Positions 32,832 through 42,162 of a DNA stretch of 64,000 nt are shown in pieces. The first letter of the stretch is position 1. Every line of letters begins with the position of its first letter. The position numbers and the translations under genes are program-made. The notes below the pieces were generated by a model. It was not told the origin of the DNA, did no database searches, and saw only the letters and a program-made list of their open reading frames with translations. The stretch is from NCBI RefSeq assembly GCF_003096095.1, contig NZ_CP015453.1:3348001-3412000 (forward strand), read 5' to 3'. The stretch is from Dietzia psychralcaliphila (GTDB taxonomy: Bacteria > Actinomycetota > Actinomycetes > Mycobacteriales > Mycobacteriaceae).

Positions 32832-33455
32832 ATGACCGGACCACCCACGCAGGCCCAGGGCACCGACCGCACCGAGGGTCGTCGGCGCGAACTGCGCGAG
32901 ACCATCTCCTCCGTCGCGTTGGACCTGGCCCTCGAGCGAGGGCTCGACGCCGTGACGGTGGACGAGATCGCCAAGGCCGCCAACGTCTCCCGCCGGACGT
33001 TCTTCAACTACTTCCCGTCCAAGGCCGCCGCGTGCATCCCGGATGCCTTCCCCCCGGACCGCGACGCGGTGCACCTGTTCCTCACCGACCGATCCGTGTC
33101 CACGCTGACCGCGCTCACCCGCCTCCTGTGGCTACAGGTCGCGATGGCCCGGCAGGAGACCCCACTGTTCAACCGGTTCCACGACATGTGGCGGCGGGAA
33201 CCGGGGATCCGGACCGAGGTGCACGCGATCCTGTCCCGGACCGAGGATGAGCTCGCCGCCCTGGTGGCCCGCCGGGAGGGCAGGGATACCGGGTCCGTGG
33301 AGGCCGCCACGGTGGCGGCGGCCTCCATCGCGATCGTGCGGGTGGCGGTGGAGCAGTGGCGCACCGACGAGTCGCCGACGCTGCTGGAGGACCGGATCAG
33401 AGAGTCGTTCGACGCCATCATCAGGGCGACCGAGATCCCTCCCGACGACGCCTGA
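32832..33455 (+). CDS. TetR-family regulator
   Basis: 207 residues from ATG 32832 with GGGGAGG 6 nt upstream. HTH: SSVALDLALERGLDAVTVDEIAKAANVSRRTFFNYFPSKAAA, very close to the TetR consensus. The C-terminal part (TRLLWLQVAMARQETPLFNRFHDMWRREPGIR) resembles the mycofactocin/ MftR-like subgroup of actinobacterial TetR regulators. Divergent from the DUF2020 lipoprotein gene, which is a likely target. Confidence 0.9.
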   Translation: MTGPPTQAQGTDRTEGRRRELRETISSVALDLALERGLDAVTVDEIAKAANVSRRTFFNYFPSKAAACIPDAFPPDRDAVHLFLTDRSVSTLTALTRLLWLQVAMARQETPLFNRFHDMWRREPGIRTEVHAILSRTEDELAALVARREGRDTGSVEAATVAAASIAIVRVAVEQWRTDESPTLLEDRIRESFDAIIRATEIPPDDA

Positions 33456-33524
33456 ACCGTCCGAGCAGGCGCCCGCGAACCGGTCGAGACCAGGGATCGA
33501 ACGCCGACGTCGTAGGATCGACCC

Positions 33525-34502
33525 ATGCGATCGCAGCGACCTCGTCCCCGCTCGGGACGACGCGTCGCCCGGGTGTTCGTGGCGTCGGCGGCGGTTCTGG
33601 CCGTGTCGGGGTGCTCCGCGCTCGGCCTCTCGGACACCGCCGAGACCGGCCCACCGCGGATCTCGCCGAACCCGCAGCCCGACGTCGCCGCGGCGATGGT
33701 GGAGGGACGCCCCGCCCCCGATGCGCGGATGAATGCGTGTGAGCTCCTCGACCTGACGCCCGCCGAGCTGATCGAGCTCACCGATGCCGACATGCCGGAG
33801 GTCGAGCCCATCGGCTCCGGCGACCTGGGCCTGATATGTACCTACGGCGGCCCGGGGTCGCCGGAGCTGTACGAGATGCAGCAGGAAGAAGCCGAGACTG
33901 AGTCTGAGGCGGGTTCTGAGCTCGACGCCGAGGATCAGTCCGAGACCGGCACTACTGCGTCAGAGGACACCGAGTCCGAAACCGAGTCCGAAACCGACGC
34001 TGAGACCGATGCCGAAGCCGAAGCCGGGGAAGAGCCGGAGGCCGTGCAGGACGCTGACGGAGTCACCACGGAGGGCGAGTCCACGAACTCGCCGACGACC
34101 ACCACCACGACCGCAGGCGAACGGGATGACGTGCCCGATACCGTCGCCGCCGGGGTCGTCAAGCCGCGTGGGGGGCCGCAGGCCGCACTCCGTGGCCAGC
34201 CCACGATGCTCGGGGTGCGGTACGCGTGTTCTGAGGTCCGCGGGGGTGACGCGGCAACGGTGGAGGCTGCGCCCCCGGCCGCTCCCGGGGCGCCCTCGTC
34301 GGTGGCACCCGAACTCGACACCGCGTACATCGACTGTGTGGCGGCGCCGACCGGCGGAGGCGTCGAGGTGCACACGATCCTCGTCGCGGACGACGATCTG
34401 TGGCACATCACGCTGATCAGTCCGGAGACGCCGCGCTCCCCCGAGACCGAGGCACGGGCGCTCCGGGGGTTACACAGGGTCGCCGAGCACATCCTCGACT
34501 GA
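33525..34502 (+). CDS. DUF3558-like lipoprotein with a Ser/Glu/Thr acidic insert
   Basis: 325 residues. The lipobox is LAVSGC near residue 30. Residues 55-120 look like the start of a DUF3558-type domain (ACELLDLTPAELIELTDAD... ICTYGG), then an insert of about 90 residues, rich in Glu, Ser, Thr and Asp (SETES/ETDAE repeats), splits the domain before VRYACSEVRGG and IDCVAAPTGGGVEVHTILV. Four Cys remain paired across the insert. The acidic insert is low-complexity and may be recently expanded. No function is established for the family. Confidence 0.8.
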   Translation: MRSQRPRPRSGRRVARVFVASAAVLAVSGCSALGLSDTAETGPPRISPNPQPDVAAAMVEGRPAPDARMNACELLDLTPAELIELTDADMPEVEPIGSGDLGLICTYGGPGSPELYEMQQEEAETESEAGSELDAEDQSETGTTASEDTESETESETDAETDAEAEAGEEPEAVQDADGVTTEGESTNSPTTTTTTAGERDDVPDTVAAGVVKPRGGPQAALRGQPTMLGVRYACSEVRGGDAATVEAAPPAAPGAPSSVAPELDTAYIDCVAAPTGGGVEVHTILVADDDLWHITLISPETPRSPETEARALRGLHRVAEHILD

Positions 34503-34557
34503 ACCCGGCTCGACTGAAGCCCGGGACGTCCGGCAGTCGGACCGCGGACACGGAAAT

Positions 34558-34599
34558 GGGAAACGGCGCCGGAGCCCCTCAGCATCCGACGCCGTTCCC
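34558..34599 (+). terminator. Hairpin terminator after the lipoprotein gene
   Basis: GGGAAACGGCG (34558-34568) pairs with CGCCGTTCCC (34590-34599) with one bulged A, about 55 bp past the stop. No T-run. Confidence 0.5.
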
Positions 34600-35133
34600 A
34601 CTAGCGGACTGCGCATCGCGCCTTCCGGAATCCACGCTCGCCTCGGAAGGCGGCGGGCCGACACCCCCCCAGGTGCCCCGGTGATCACACCGGCCCCTCG
34701 TCGTGAAGTAACAGCCCCTCGTCCGCACTTCACCTCGCCACCGCACCCCCTGGCCGGTGACTGGTTGAACCCTATGTTGCACCCGTTCCGCAGGCAAGCC
34801 CATGAGCAGCGGTTCTTCTGTTGACTTTGGGTCAATTAGCGAGGTCGGGGTATCTACCTGCAGTTCTGCAGACGCCGTTACCAATGAACATTGGAACTAT
34901 TCCCGGCGACCCCGGCGACCGTGCGGGACGGGCCCGGGGAGCGGCCCAGGCCCGCCCGGGACTGCAACGGGTACCCAGCCGCCCCGCCTGGATGTACTGT
35001 TACTGCTGTTACCTGTGTGGCGCATGAGGTTCCCGTGGGTCGCATGCCCGTCCCACCGTGCCCGTCCCACAACGCCCGTCCCACCGTGCCCGAACCGCAC
35101 CGCCGCCCGCCGAACCGCGGCCGAAGGAGAACG
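34600..35133. promoter_or_regulatory. Long leader region of the L,D-transpeptidase genes
   Basis: About 530 bp without a clear gene. It contains several small dyads: TTGAC-N5-GTCAA (34822-34836), CTGCA-N4-TGCAG (34859-34872) and CCAAT-N4-ATTGG (34881-34894), plus GTTAC repeats at 34999-35013 and a block of CCCGTCCCAC direct repeats at 35046-35092. These suggest a multi-input promoter for the transpeptidase pair. A frame open from 34891 into the gene is not supported by a ribosome site. Confidence 0.5.
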
Positions 35134-36030
35134 ATGCCCCGCCGATCCCGCTTCGTCGCGACACTGCTGGTCACCACCGGCCTCGTCGTGGGCCTCGCGC
35201 CCGCCGCGTCGGCGCAGTCCGTCGCCGGACTCCCCGGCCTGGAGTCGGCGCCCGTCTGGACCCCCGCGCTCCCGGGGCTGGCCTCGCAGCCGGTCCTCAC
35301 TCTCCCCGTGCCGGCTCCGTCGCGCCCCGCCGTCGAGTCGGTGGCGTCGGTCTACCCCACCCGCGACGAGACCGTGGGCGTGGCGCAGCCCGTCATGATC
35401 CGGTTCGACCGCCCCGTCGCCGACCGCGCCCGAGCGGAGGCCGCCGTGGGCATCCGGACCGCGCCGGCAGTCCAGGGCAGGTTCTACTGGGTCGGGGATG
35501 CGGAACTTCGCTGGCGGCCCCATGAGTTCTGGCCCGCGCACACCTCGGTCACCGTGTGGGCCGGCGGGCGCGAGAACGCGTTCCGCACCGGCGACGCCGT
35601 CGTGTCGACCTATGACGACGCCACCCACCTCGTCACCGTGACACGCAACGGCCAGGTCGTCCGGACGATGAGGGCCTCCGCTGGACGGGACCCCTACCCC
35701 ACCCACAACGGCGTCTACTACAACGGATGGCGCGCCCGTGAGGTCCGGATGGACTCGTCCACCTGGGGACTGTCCAGGACGGCCGGAGGCTACGACACGA
35801 CCGTCGAGAACGGCGTGCGGCTGAGCTATGACGGCATCTTCATCCACTCCGCCCCGTGGTCGGTGGCCGACCAGGGGGTTCGCAACGTCTCACACGGCTG
35901 CATCAACCTCAGTCCCGAGGATGCGGCCTGGTACTACGACAACACCCGCAACGGCGACCCGTTCATCGTGGTCAATGGCCCGGGACGGCAGTTCGGCGCC
36001 TTCGACGGTCAGGGCGACTGGAACTACTGA
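35134..36030 (+). CDS. L,D-transpeptidase (YkuD), copy 1
   Basis: 298 residues from ATG 35134, AAGGAG 4 nt upstream. Residues 1-28 are a signal peptide ending AASAQS. An Ig-like domain (about 60-135: VGVAQPVMIRFDRPVADRAR... WRPHEFW) precedes the YkuD domain. The active-site motif is SVADQGVRNVSHGCINLS with His254 and Cys256. These enzymes make 3-3 cross-links in peptidoglycan and resist most penicillins. The second copy follows 116 bp downstream. Confidence 0.94.
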   Translation: MPRRSRFVATLLVTTGLVVGLAPAASAQSVAGLPGLESAPVWTPALPGLASQPVLTLPVPAPSRPAVESVASVYPTRDETVGVAQPVMIRFDRPVADRARAEAAVGIRTAPAVQGRFYWVGDAELRWRPHEFWPAHTSVTVWAGGRENAFRTGDAVVSTYDDATHLVTVTRNGQVVRTMRASAGRDPYPTHNGVYYNGWRAREVRMDSSTWGLSRTAGGYDTTVENGVRLSYDGIFIHSAPWSVADQGVRNVSHGCINLSPEDAAWYYDNTRNGDPFIVVNGPGRQFGAFDGQGDWNY

Positions 36031-36146
36031 CGAGCCCACCCGCGGGTCGGGGTGAAACACAATCGGTATGGCACGCGACACTCTAAGAGAGTCCTCCGCC
36101 TAGGCTGAGAGGAACCCCCTCGTCTCCGTCCCTCCCAGGAGTAGCA

Positions 36147-37070
36147 ATGACCCGTTCGTCCCGGATCCCGGTCCTCGCCTCGATCCTCGCTGCGGTCGCG
36201 CTCGTCCTGGGGCTCGCCCCGGCGGCGAACGCGCAGTCCGTGATGCCGCCGAGCCCTCCCGGAATCCCGCAGCTGGAGAACGCGCCGTTGCCCACCCCTC
36301 TCATCCCGGGTGTCGGGGCGATGCCGGTGCTCACCTACCCGGTGATCGGGCCGGACCGGCCCGCGCCCGAGTACGGCAACGTCAACATCTTCCCCACGCA
36401 GAACGAGGTGGTGGGTGTGGCGCAGCCGGTCATGTTCTACTTCGACCGGCCCATCGCGGACCGGGCACGTGCGGAGGCCACGCTCGGTATCCGCACCGAG
36501 CCCCCGGTTGCCGGGAAGTTCTACTGGGTCAACAACTCCGAGGTGCGGTGGCGTCCGCACAACTTCTGGCCGGTCAACACCTCGGTCACCATCTGGGCCG
36601 GAGGCAAGCGGCAGCAGGCCTTCCGCACCGGAGACGCGCTGATCGCCGAGTACGACGACCGCACCAAGCACATCACCGTGACGCGCAACGGCCAGCACGT
36701 GCGCACCATGCGGGCGTCGGCCGGGATGCGCGGCTGGGAGACCTACAACGGCGTCTACTACACCGGCCAGCGTGGCCGGAACGTACGGATGAACTCGGAG
36801 GCCTTCGGACTACGGATCGAGGACGGCGGGTACAACTCGATCGTCAACGACGCGGTCCGGATGAGCTACGACGGCATCTACATCCACTCCGCCCCGTGGT
36901 CGGTCGCCGACCAGGGCGTCCGCAACGTCTCGCACGGCTGCATCAACATCAGCCCCGAGGACGCGCGCTGGTACTACGAGAACTCGCGCAACGGCGACCC
37001 GATCATCGTCAAGAACGGGCCCGGTCGGCAGTTCGGCGCCTTCGACGGCCAGGGCGACTGGAACTACTGA
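36147..37070 (+). CDS. L,D-transpeptidase (YkuD), copy 2
   Basis: 307 residues. Signal peptide ends ANAQS; the Ig-like and YkuD domains match copy 1 closely, and the last 17 residues (GPGRQFGAFDGQGDWNY) are identical. The catalytic motif is VADQGVRNVSHGCINIS with Cys265. CAGGAG lies 6-11 nt before the ATG, and a promoter is possible in the 116-bp gap, so the copies can be expressed separately. The N-terminal linkers differ, suggesting divergence after duplication. Confidence 0.94.
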   Translation: MTRSSRIPVLASILAAVALVLGLAPAANAQSVMPPSPPGIPQLENAPLPTPLIPGVGAMPVLTYPVIGPDRPAPEYGNVNIFPTQNEVVGVAQPVMFYFDRPIADRARAEATLGIRTEPPVAGKFYWVNNSEVRWRPHNFWPVNTSVTIWAGGKRQQAFRTGDALIAEYDDRTKHITVTRNGQHVRTMRASAGMRGWETYNGVYYTGQRGRNVRMNSEAFGLRIEDGGYNSIVNDAVRMSYDGIYIHSAPWSVADQGVRNVSHGCINISPEDARWYYENSRNGDPIIVKNGPGRQFGAFDGQGDWNY

Positions 37071-37109
37071 TCCTCGTCGCCCGTCCTGCCGACCGCCCGG
37101 CCCGGCGCG

Positions 37110-38087
37110 CTACCGCGCTGGTACGGGCGCCAGGACGCCCGTGATCCCGTCGGCCGGCACGCAGCGCGGCGGCCGCACGTCGGCGTCGCCGGCAGCGGTT
37201 CCGCCGAGAGCATCCGTCACTAGGTCCACCGCCCGCGGTGACGCGAGAACGGTCAAGTGTCCGGAGCGGTCGGCCTCGCAGCCGTCCTGGAGCCGGACGA
37301 CCCGCAGGTCCACGAAGTCGGGCACCACGGGCGCGGTGACGGGGCCCGTGAGCTCGTCGTAGTCCGAGACCACCGCGACGTACCGGACCCCTCGCGCGAA
37401 CGGCACGCCCTCGTCCCCCAGCCAGGCGAGGGTGGCCTCGGCATCACGCTGCGCGGTCTCGGCGGACAGCACCCCGAACGCCTCGGTGACGAACTCCGGT
37501 GGGCCCTCTCCCGAGCGGGCGGGATCGACGCCCAGCGTGACGACGGCGCGTACCGCGTCCTTCCGCGTGGTGGCGGTGACATAGGACGCGATGATCGCCC
37601 CCTGCGAGTGCCCGACCAGGTCGACCTTCTCCGCGCCGGTGAGCGTATGGACGCGGTCGATCTCGGCGGCGAGTTGCGGTGCCGAGGCCCCGGTGAGCGA
37701 GTCGAACCCACCGGTGGAGCCGAGCCCGGGCGGGGCCCCGACCGTCGGCGCCCACACGCAGTAGCCCTCGGCCGCCAGCGCGGCGCCGAAGGTGGCCCAC
37801 GAGTTACCGCCGTTGAGCCCGGTGCCGTGGACGAGGATCACCGGAACGGGATGGCGGGCGCTCGGTCGGCAGTCGTCACGGTTGATCCCGGGCGGGTCCG
37901 CGAGTCCGTTGGTGAGCTGGTGGGCCGCTCCGTCCCACCACCGCCACGGGACCTGCACTGTGGTGGGAGAAGCCGTGGTGGGAGAAGCCGTGGTGGGAGA
38001 AGCCGTGACCGGTCCTGGAGCGACGACGACGAGGAGCGCGGCCGCCACCAGTCCCGCGATACCGGAGACCGCCCGCGGTGCAGTCAT
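37110..38087 (-). CDS. Secreted triacylglycerol lipase/esterase, copy 2
   Basis: 325 residues from ATG 38087, which overlaps the stop of the upstream lipase by ATGA. The signal peptide is followed by three ASPTT repeats from a 15-bp tandem repeat (37960-38004). The alpha/beta hydrolase domain has VILVHGTGLNGGNSWATFG (oxyanion loop), the nucleophile GHSQGAIIASY and a terminal His in DRSGHLTVLASPRA. This is the cutinase-like/lipase class 2 group of secreted actinobacterial lipases. Homologous to the next upstream gene. Confidence 0.9.
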   Translation of the reverse strand: MTAPRAVSGIAGLVAAALLVVVAPGPVTASPTTASPTTASPTTVQVPWRWWDGAAHQLTNGLADPPGINRDDCRPSARHPVPVILVHGTGLNGGNSWATFGAALAAEGYCVWAPTVGAPPGLGSTGGFDSLTGASAPQLAAEIDRVHTLTGAEKVDLVGHSQGAIIASYVTATTRKDAVRAVVTLGVDPARSGEGPPEFVTEAFGVLSAETAQRDAEATLAWLGDEGVPFARGVRYVAVVSDYDELTGPVTAPVVPDFVDLRVVRLQDGCEADRSGHLTVLASPRAVDLVTDALGGTAAGDADVRPPRCVPADGITGVLAPVPAR

Positions 38088-39064
38088 GAGCCCGGAAGGA
38101 CCGGGATCGGACCGAGGTACGGGGCGATCGCCTCGCAGCGCGGCGCACGAGGGTTGGCGGGATCGAGCGCGTTGAGCACGAAGTCGGCCGTGCGCGGATC
38201 GGAGGCGATCGCCAGGTGCTCGGCCTGGTTCTGTTCGCAGCCGTCCTGGATCACCACGTTGGTCGTCATAGGTCCGGGCACCAGACCCGAGGTGTAGGGC
38301 GTGACCAGCTGGTCGTATCGGGTCACCGCGTTGAGGTAGCGCACTCCGGGGGCGTAGGGCGACCCACCACTCCACAACAGTTGTAGAACCTCGGAGCCCG
38401 GGGACATCTGGGACAGGGCGGGGATCTGACCCAGTTGGTCCGAGACTCCTGGAAGGCCGTCCAGAGACCTGCGCATACCCCCACCCGAGCCCTCCCACAG
38501 CGGGGCAATCGAGGCGACGGTGTTCACCTTGCCCGGGCGTCCGACCTTCGCCACCAGACCCGAGACGATGGTGCCCTGCGAGTGACCCACCAGGTCGACC
38601 TGCTCGGCCCCGGTGGTCGCCAACACCCGGTCGACGAACTCTCCGACCTGCGGCACCGAGACCTCGGCGATGTCGGACAACCCGCCCAGCTCATTGACCG
38701 GCCACGGGGTGCCCGGCAGCGCACCGTAGGTCAGCACGAAGACGCAGTAGCCCTCGTTGCGCAGCAGCGGCCCGAAGGTCGCCCAGTTGGTCACGGCGCC
38801 GCCGGCGGTGCCGTGGACCAGGACCACCGGACGGGGCTTGGCGGGCGAGGGACGACAGTTCCAGTCGTTCGCGCCCGGCAGCGTGGCCCCCGGCTGCGTG
38901 ATCGCCATGGCGGCGCCGGTGAGGAAGCTGTAGGGCACGGGGATCGGCGCCCGGGCGGTCGGGTCCGTGGCGTGGGCGGCGCCCGCGCTCGTCAGCACGA
39001 GGGCTGCAGCGGCCAGCGAGGCCGCCGCGGCGCGTGAGGCGCGGGCGGCGCGCTCTATGTTCAT
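38084..39064 (-). CDS. Secreted triacylglycerol lipase/esterase, copy 1
   Basis: 326 residues from ATG 39064, overlapping the upstream oxidoreductase stop. The signal peptide runs to AHATDPTA. Motifs: PVVLVHGTAGGAVTNWATFG, GHSQGTIVSGL, and His in NQAEHLAIASDPRT, with YCVFVLTYG and LNAVTRYDQLVTPYTS conserved with copy 2. These lipases hydrolyse long-chain esters outside the cell and could supply fatty acids. Tandem duplication is evident. Confidence 0.92.
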   Translation of the reverse strand: MNIERAARASRAAAASLAAAALVLTSAGAAHATDPTARAPIPVPYSFLTGAAMAITQPGATLPGANDWNCRPSPAKPRPVVLVHGTAGGAVTNWATFGPLLRNEGYCVFVLTYGALPGTPWPVNELGGLSDIAEVSVPQVGEFVDRVLATTGAEQVDLVGHSQGTIVSGLVAKVGRPGKVNTVASIAPLWEGSGGGMRRSLDGLPGVSDQLGQIPALSQMSPGSEVLQLLWSGGSPYAPGVRYLNAVTRYDQLVTPYTSGLVPGPMTTNVVIQDGCEQNQAEHLAIASDPRTADFVLNALDPANPRAPRCEAIAPYLGPIPVLPGS

Positions 39065-40182
39065 CTTTTCATTAAGCCACGCCCGGTGATCATCGGCAGG
39101 TCCTTTGCGTATACCAGCCCGGGGTCCGCTGCGACCACGGCCTCGACGGCGTTGACCAGCCTCATCGCGGTGACGAGCATGCCGGATTCGTTGTGGTCGC
39201 CGTGCTCGGCGTGGTGGGTGAACTCCACGCGCATCGTCGGTTCGCCCTGGATCTCTATGCGGTAGCAGCCGTCCCCGTGGTCGGGCCGGGGCCAGTCCGG
39301 CGCCTGGTCGACGGCCGTGCGGGTGACGTGCTCCAGCACGATGCGGTCCTCGCCGTCGACCTGTCCCACCACCTCGAACCGCAGTGCCGCCTGCGTCCCG
39401 GCCGGGACCTCGCACGCCAGCAGTGACAGGTCGCGGTCGGCGGGCAACCGCTCGTGACGCTCGATCAGCGGCTCATCGAGGGTCACCTCCAACGCGGCGG
39501 CGAGTTGTCGGACCACCGATCCCCAGCCGGCGGCGAGCATCCCCGGTCGCAACAAGGGCGGGAGGGTGTCCATGGTCCGGCCGAAGCCGAACAGCCTCCG
39601 CATGGTCTCACCCTGGTGGTACACCGAATAGTCGGCGATCTCTCCCACCCGGATCAGGTCGATGCGCCGGGACAGGCTGGTCATGACCAGCGGTAGGACG
39701 TCATTGGCGAAGCCCGGGTCGATTCCGTTGACGTGCAGTGTCGCGCCGCCGTCGCGACCGGCGGCCGCGAGCGCGTCGATCATCTCCTCCGGGAGGGTCC
39801 CGTGCGGGTACTGGAGCAGCACCGGGCCGGAGGCCACCACGTCGATGCCGGCCCGCAGGAATTCGGTGAAGTCCTCGATCGCACCCATGAAGCGGGTCTC
39901 GGTCTCGGCGGTGTAGACCACCACGTCCGGCGACAGTGCGAGTAGCGCTGCGCGGTCGTCAGTCGCCACCACGCCCAGGTCGCGATCCATACCGGCGAGC
40001 CGACCCGCGTCGACGCCGACCTTGGCGGGGTCGGAGACGAAGACGCCCACCAACTCCAGCTCGGGTCGGGCCTCGATCGCCTCGACCGCCATCCGGCCCA
40101 GATACCCCGTCGACCATTCCACTACCTTGATCGACACTTCTTCGCCCGATACTGCGTTGCCCGACACATCCCGGATCGTCAT
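39061..40182 (-). CDS. NAD(P)-binding oxidoreductase, dihydrodipicolinate-reductase-like N-terminus
   Basis: 373 residues from ATG 40182 (a GTG a little downstream, before SIKVVEWSTGYLGR, is an alternative). The Rossmann motif is KVVEWSTGYLGRMAVEAIEARPELELVGVFV, followed by VVVYTAETE and a C-terminal domain with GIDPGFANDVLPLVMTSLSRRID. This family includes 2,4-diaminopentanoate-dehydrogenase-like proteins and many unassigned actinobacterial oxidoreductases. It is the first gene of an ATGA-coupled operon with two lipases, so a role in lipid or ester metabolism is suggested by context only. Confidence 0.85.
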   Translation of the reverse strand: MTIRDVSGNAVSGEEVSIKVVEWSTGYLGRMAVEAIEARPELELVGVFVSDPAKVGVDAGRLAGMDRDLGVVATDDRAALLALSPDVVVYTAETETRFMGAIEDFTEFLRAGIDVVASGPVLLQYPHGTLPEEMIDALAAAGRDGGATLHVNGIDPGFANDVLPLVMTSLSRRIDLIRVGEIADYSVYHQGETMRRLFGFGRTMDTLPPLLRPGMLAAGWGSVVRQLAAALEVTLDEPLIERHERLPADRDLSLLACEVPAGTQAALRFEVVGQVDGEDRIVLEHVTRTAVDQAPDWPRPDHGDGCYRIEIQGEPTMRVEFTHHAEHGDHNESGMLVTAMRLVNAVEAVVAADPGLVYAKDLPMITGRGLMKR

Positions 40183-40270
40183 GTCCGGACAGTAGCGGCT
40201 CGGACGCCCTGCCACGACCCCGTTTCGTCTATCGGGCAGATCAGCGCGCGGCACCGTCCCCTCTGCGGCA

Positions 40271-42040
40271 TCAGCCCCTCTGCGGGGAGGTTCCGCGCTG
40301 TGCGACATCCTTCGACGAGTCAGGATCCTGGGAGTCCGGCCGACCGCCGACGTGGGCCTCCGCGCGCATCCGCTCACTCATGTGCGGGTAGTGCAGCTCG
40401 AACGCCGGGCGCTCGGAGCGGATCCGGGGCAGCGTCACGAAGTTGTGACGCGGCGGCGGGCACGAGGTCGCCCACTCGAGCGAGTTGCCCGCGCCCCACG
40501 GGTCGTCGGCCGTGACGATCTCGCCGTACCGCCAGCTCTTGATGACGTTCCAGATGAACGGCAGCATCGCGATCCCGAGGATGAACGAACCGACCGTCGA
40601 GATCTGGTTGAGGACAGTGAAGTTGTCCGTCGCAAGATAGTCGGCGTAACGGCGGGCCATGCCCTGGTTGCCCAGCCAGTGCTGCACGAGGAACGTGGTG
40701 TGGAAGCCGATGAACAGCAGCCAGAAGTGCCACTTGCCCAGCGTCTCGTCGAGCATCCGGCCCGTCATCTTGGGGAACCAGAAGTACACGCCGGCGAACG
40801 TGGCGAACACGATCGTGCCGAACAGCACGTAGTGGAAGTGCGCCACCACGAAGTACGAGTCGTGCACGTGGAAGTCGATCGGCGCCGCGGCCAGCATGAT
40901 GCCGGTCAGACCACCGAAGAGGAAGGACACCAGGAACCCCAGGGCGAAGATCATCGGCGTCTCGAACGTCATCTTCCCGCGCCACATGGTGCCGATCCAG
41001 TTGAAGAACTTCACACCCGTGGGAACGGCGATGAGGAACGTCATGAAGGAGAAGAACGGCAGCAGGACGGCACCGGTGACGAACATGTGGTGTGCCCAGA
41101 CCGCCATGGACAGCGCGGCGATCGCGAGGGTCGCGAAGACGAGTCCGGCGTAGCCGAAGAGCGGCTTGCGGGAGAACACCGGCAGGATCTCGGTGATGAT
41201 CCCGAAGAACGGCAGCGCCAGGACGTACACCTCGGGGTGACCGAAGAACCAGAACAGGTGCTGCCACAGGATCGAGCCTCCGTTCCCGGCGGAGAAGATG
41301 CGACCACCGAACTGGCGGTCGTAGAAGACGCCGAGGGCGGCGGCGGTGAGCAGCGGGAAGATCAGGAGGATCAGTACGGACGTCACGAGGATGTTCCATG
41401 TGAAGACCGGCATGCGGAACATGGTCATGCCCGGCGCGCGGAGGCAGATGATCGTGGTGACGAAGTTGACGGCGCCGAGGATGGTACCGATACCGCCGAT
41501 GCCCACGCCGAGGATCCACAGGTCCGCGCTGACCTGCGGCGAGTACTCCTGGCTCGCCAGCGGCATGTACATGGTCCAGCCGAACGCGGCGGCCCCGCCC
41601 GGGGTCAGGAAGCCGGACATCACAACGATGCCGCCGACGGTGAACAGCCAGTAGCCCAGGGCGTTCAGTCGCGGGAACGCGACGTCGGGGGCGCCGATCT
41701 GCAGCGGCATGATGTAGTTCGCGAACCCCACCACGATCGGCGTTCCGTAGAACAGCAGCATGATCGTGCCGTGCATGGTGAACAGCTGGTTGAACTGCTC
41801 GTTCGACAGGAACTGCATGCCTGGGAGGAACAACTCCGCCCGGATGAGCAGGGCCATGAGCCCGCCGATGAAGAAGAAGACGAAACAGGTGACGATGTAC
41901 ATCAGGCCGAGCAGCTTGTGATCGGTCGTCGTCATCATCTTCCACACGAACGAGCCCGGTCGGGAAGTGCCCGTGGGTACGCCCGGTGGATGGTCCAGAT
42001 CATCGACTGGGCGCGTTCGCGGGACAAGAACCTCTGACAT
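40271..42040 (-). CDS. ctaD: Cytochrome c oxidase subunit I (aa3 type)
   Basis: 589 residues from ATG 42040. Twelve spans. Marks of the family: [28 protein letters not shown] (His-Tyr cross-link and copper B ligand), [10 protein letters not shown] (copper B His pair) and [11 protein letters not shown] (haem a and a3 ligands). It is the terminal oxidase core of the bc1-aa3 supercomplex in actinobacteria; ctaC and ctaE are elsewhere. Its promoter region is shared with the divergent FNR-like regulator and holds an FNR-type box. Confidence 0.97.
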   Translation of the reverse strand: MSEVLVPRTRPVDDLDHPPGVPTGTSRPGSFVWKMMTTTDHKLLGLMYIVTCFVFFFIGGLMALLIRAELFLPGMQFLSNEQFNQLFTMHGTIMLLFYGTPIVVGFANYIMPLQIGAPDVAFPRLNALGYWLFTVGGIVVMSGFLTPGGAAAFGWTMYMPLASQEYSPQVSADLWILGVGIGGIGTILGAVNFVTTIICLRAPGMTMFRMPVFTWNILVTSVLILLIFPLLTAAALGVFYDRQFGGRIFSAGNGGSILWQHLFWFFGHPEVYVLALPFFGIITEILPVFSRKPLFGYAGLVFATLAIAALSMAVWAHHMFVTGAVLLPFFSFMTFLIAVPTGVKFFNWIGTMWRGKMTFETPMIFALGFLVSFLFGGLTGIMLAAAPIDFHVHDSYFVVAHFHYVLFGTIVFATFAGVYFWFPKMTGRMLDETLGKWHFWLLFIGFHTTFLVQHWLGNQGMARRYADYLATDNFTVLNQISTVGSFILGIAMLPFIWNVIKSWRYGEIVTADDPWGAGNSLEWATSCPPPRHNFVTLPRIRSERPAFELHYPHMSERMRAEAHVGGRPDSQDPDSSKDVAQRGTSPQRG

Positions 42041-42094
42041 TTTCTCCCCGATCGTCGGTGGGTCCGAATCTAGGGAGCCGCCCCGTGGCGCGCA

Positions 42095-42108
42095 TTGATC
42101 TACGTCAA
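42095..42108. promoter_or_regulatory. FNR/DNR-type binding site
   Basis: TTGATCTACGTCAA differs from the TTGAT-N4-ATCAA consensus at one position. It lies 55 bp upstream of the ctaD start and 55 bp upstream of the Crp/Fnr-family start, well placed to act on both divergent genes. Confidence 0.65.
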
Positions 42109-42162
42109 CATCGGGTGAGGCAAAACACCCGAGGCGGGTGCCAGGAGGCCACACTGGGAGAC

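Noticed and set aside
34693-34723. Direct repeat of GCCCCTCGTC, 21 bp apart
   Set aside because: Short and without symmetry or nearby promoter elements; could be chance in GC-rich DNA.
34891-35133. Upstream in-frame extension of the first L,D-transpeptidase
   Set aside because: The signal peptide begins at 35134 right after AAGGAG; the extension is Pro/Arg-rich without a start signal.
36095-36120. GGCTGAGAGG resembling part of a TPP riboswitch
   Set aside because: The rest of the TPP aptamer is absent and the downstream gene is a transpeptidase, not a thiamine gene.
40352-42037. Long plus-strand open frame opposite ctaD
   Set aside because: Antisense shadow of a clearly conserved cytochrome oxidase gene with highly charged, Arg/His-rich translation.
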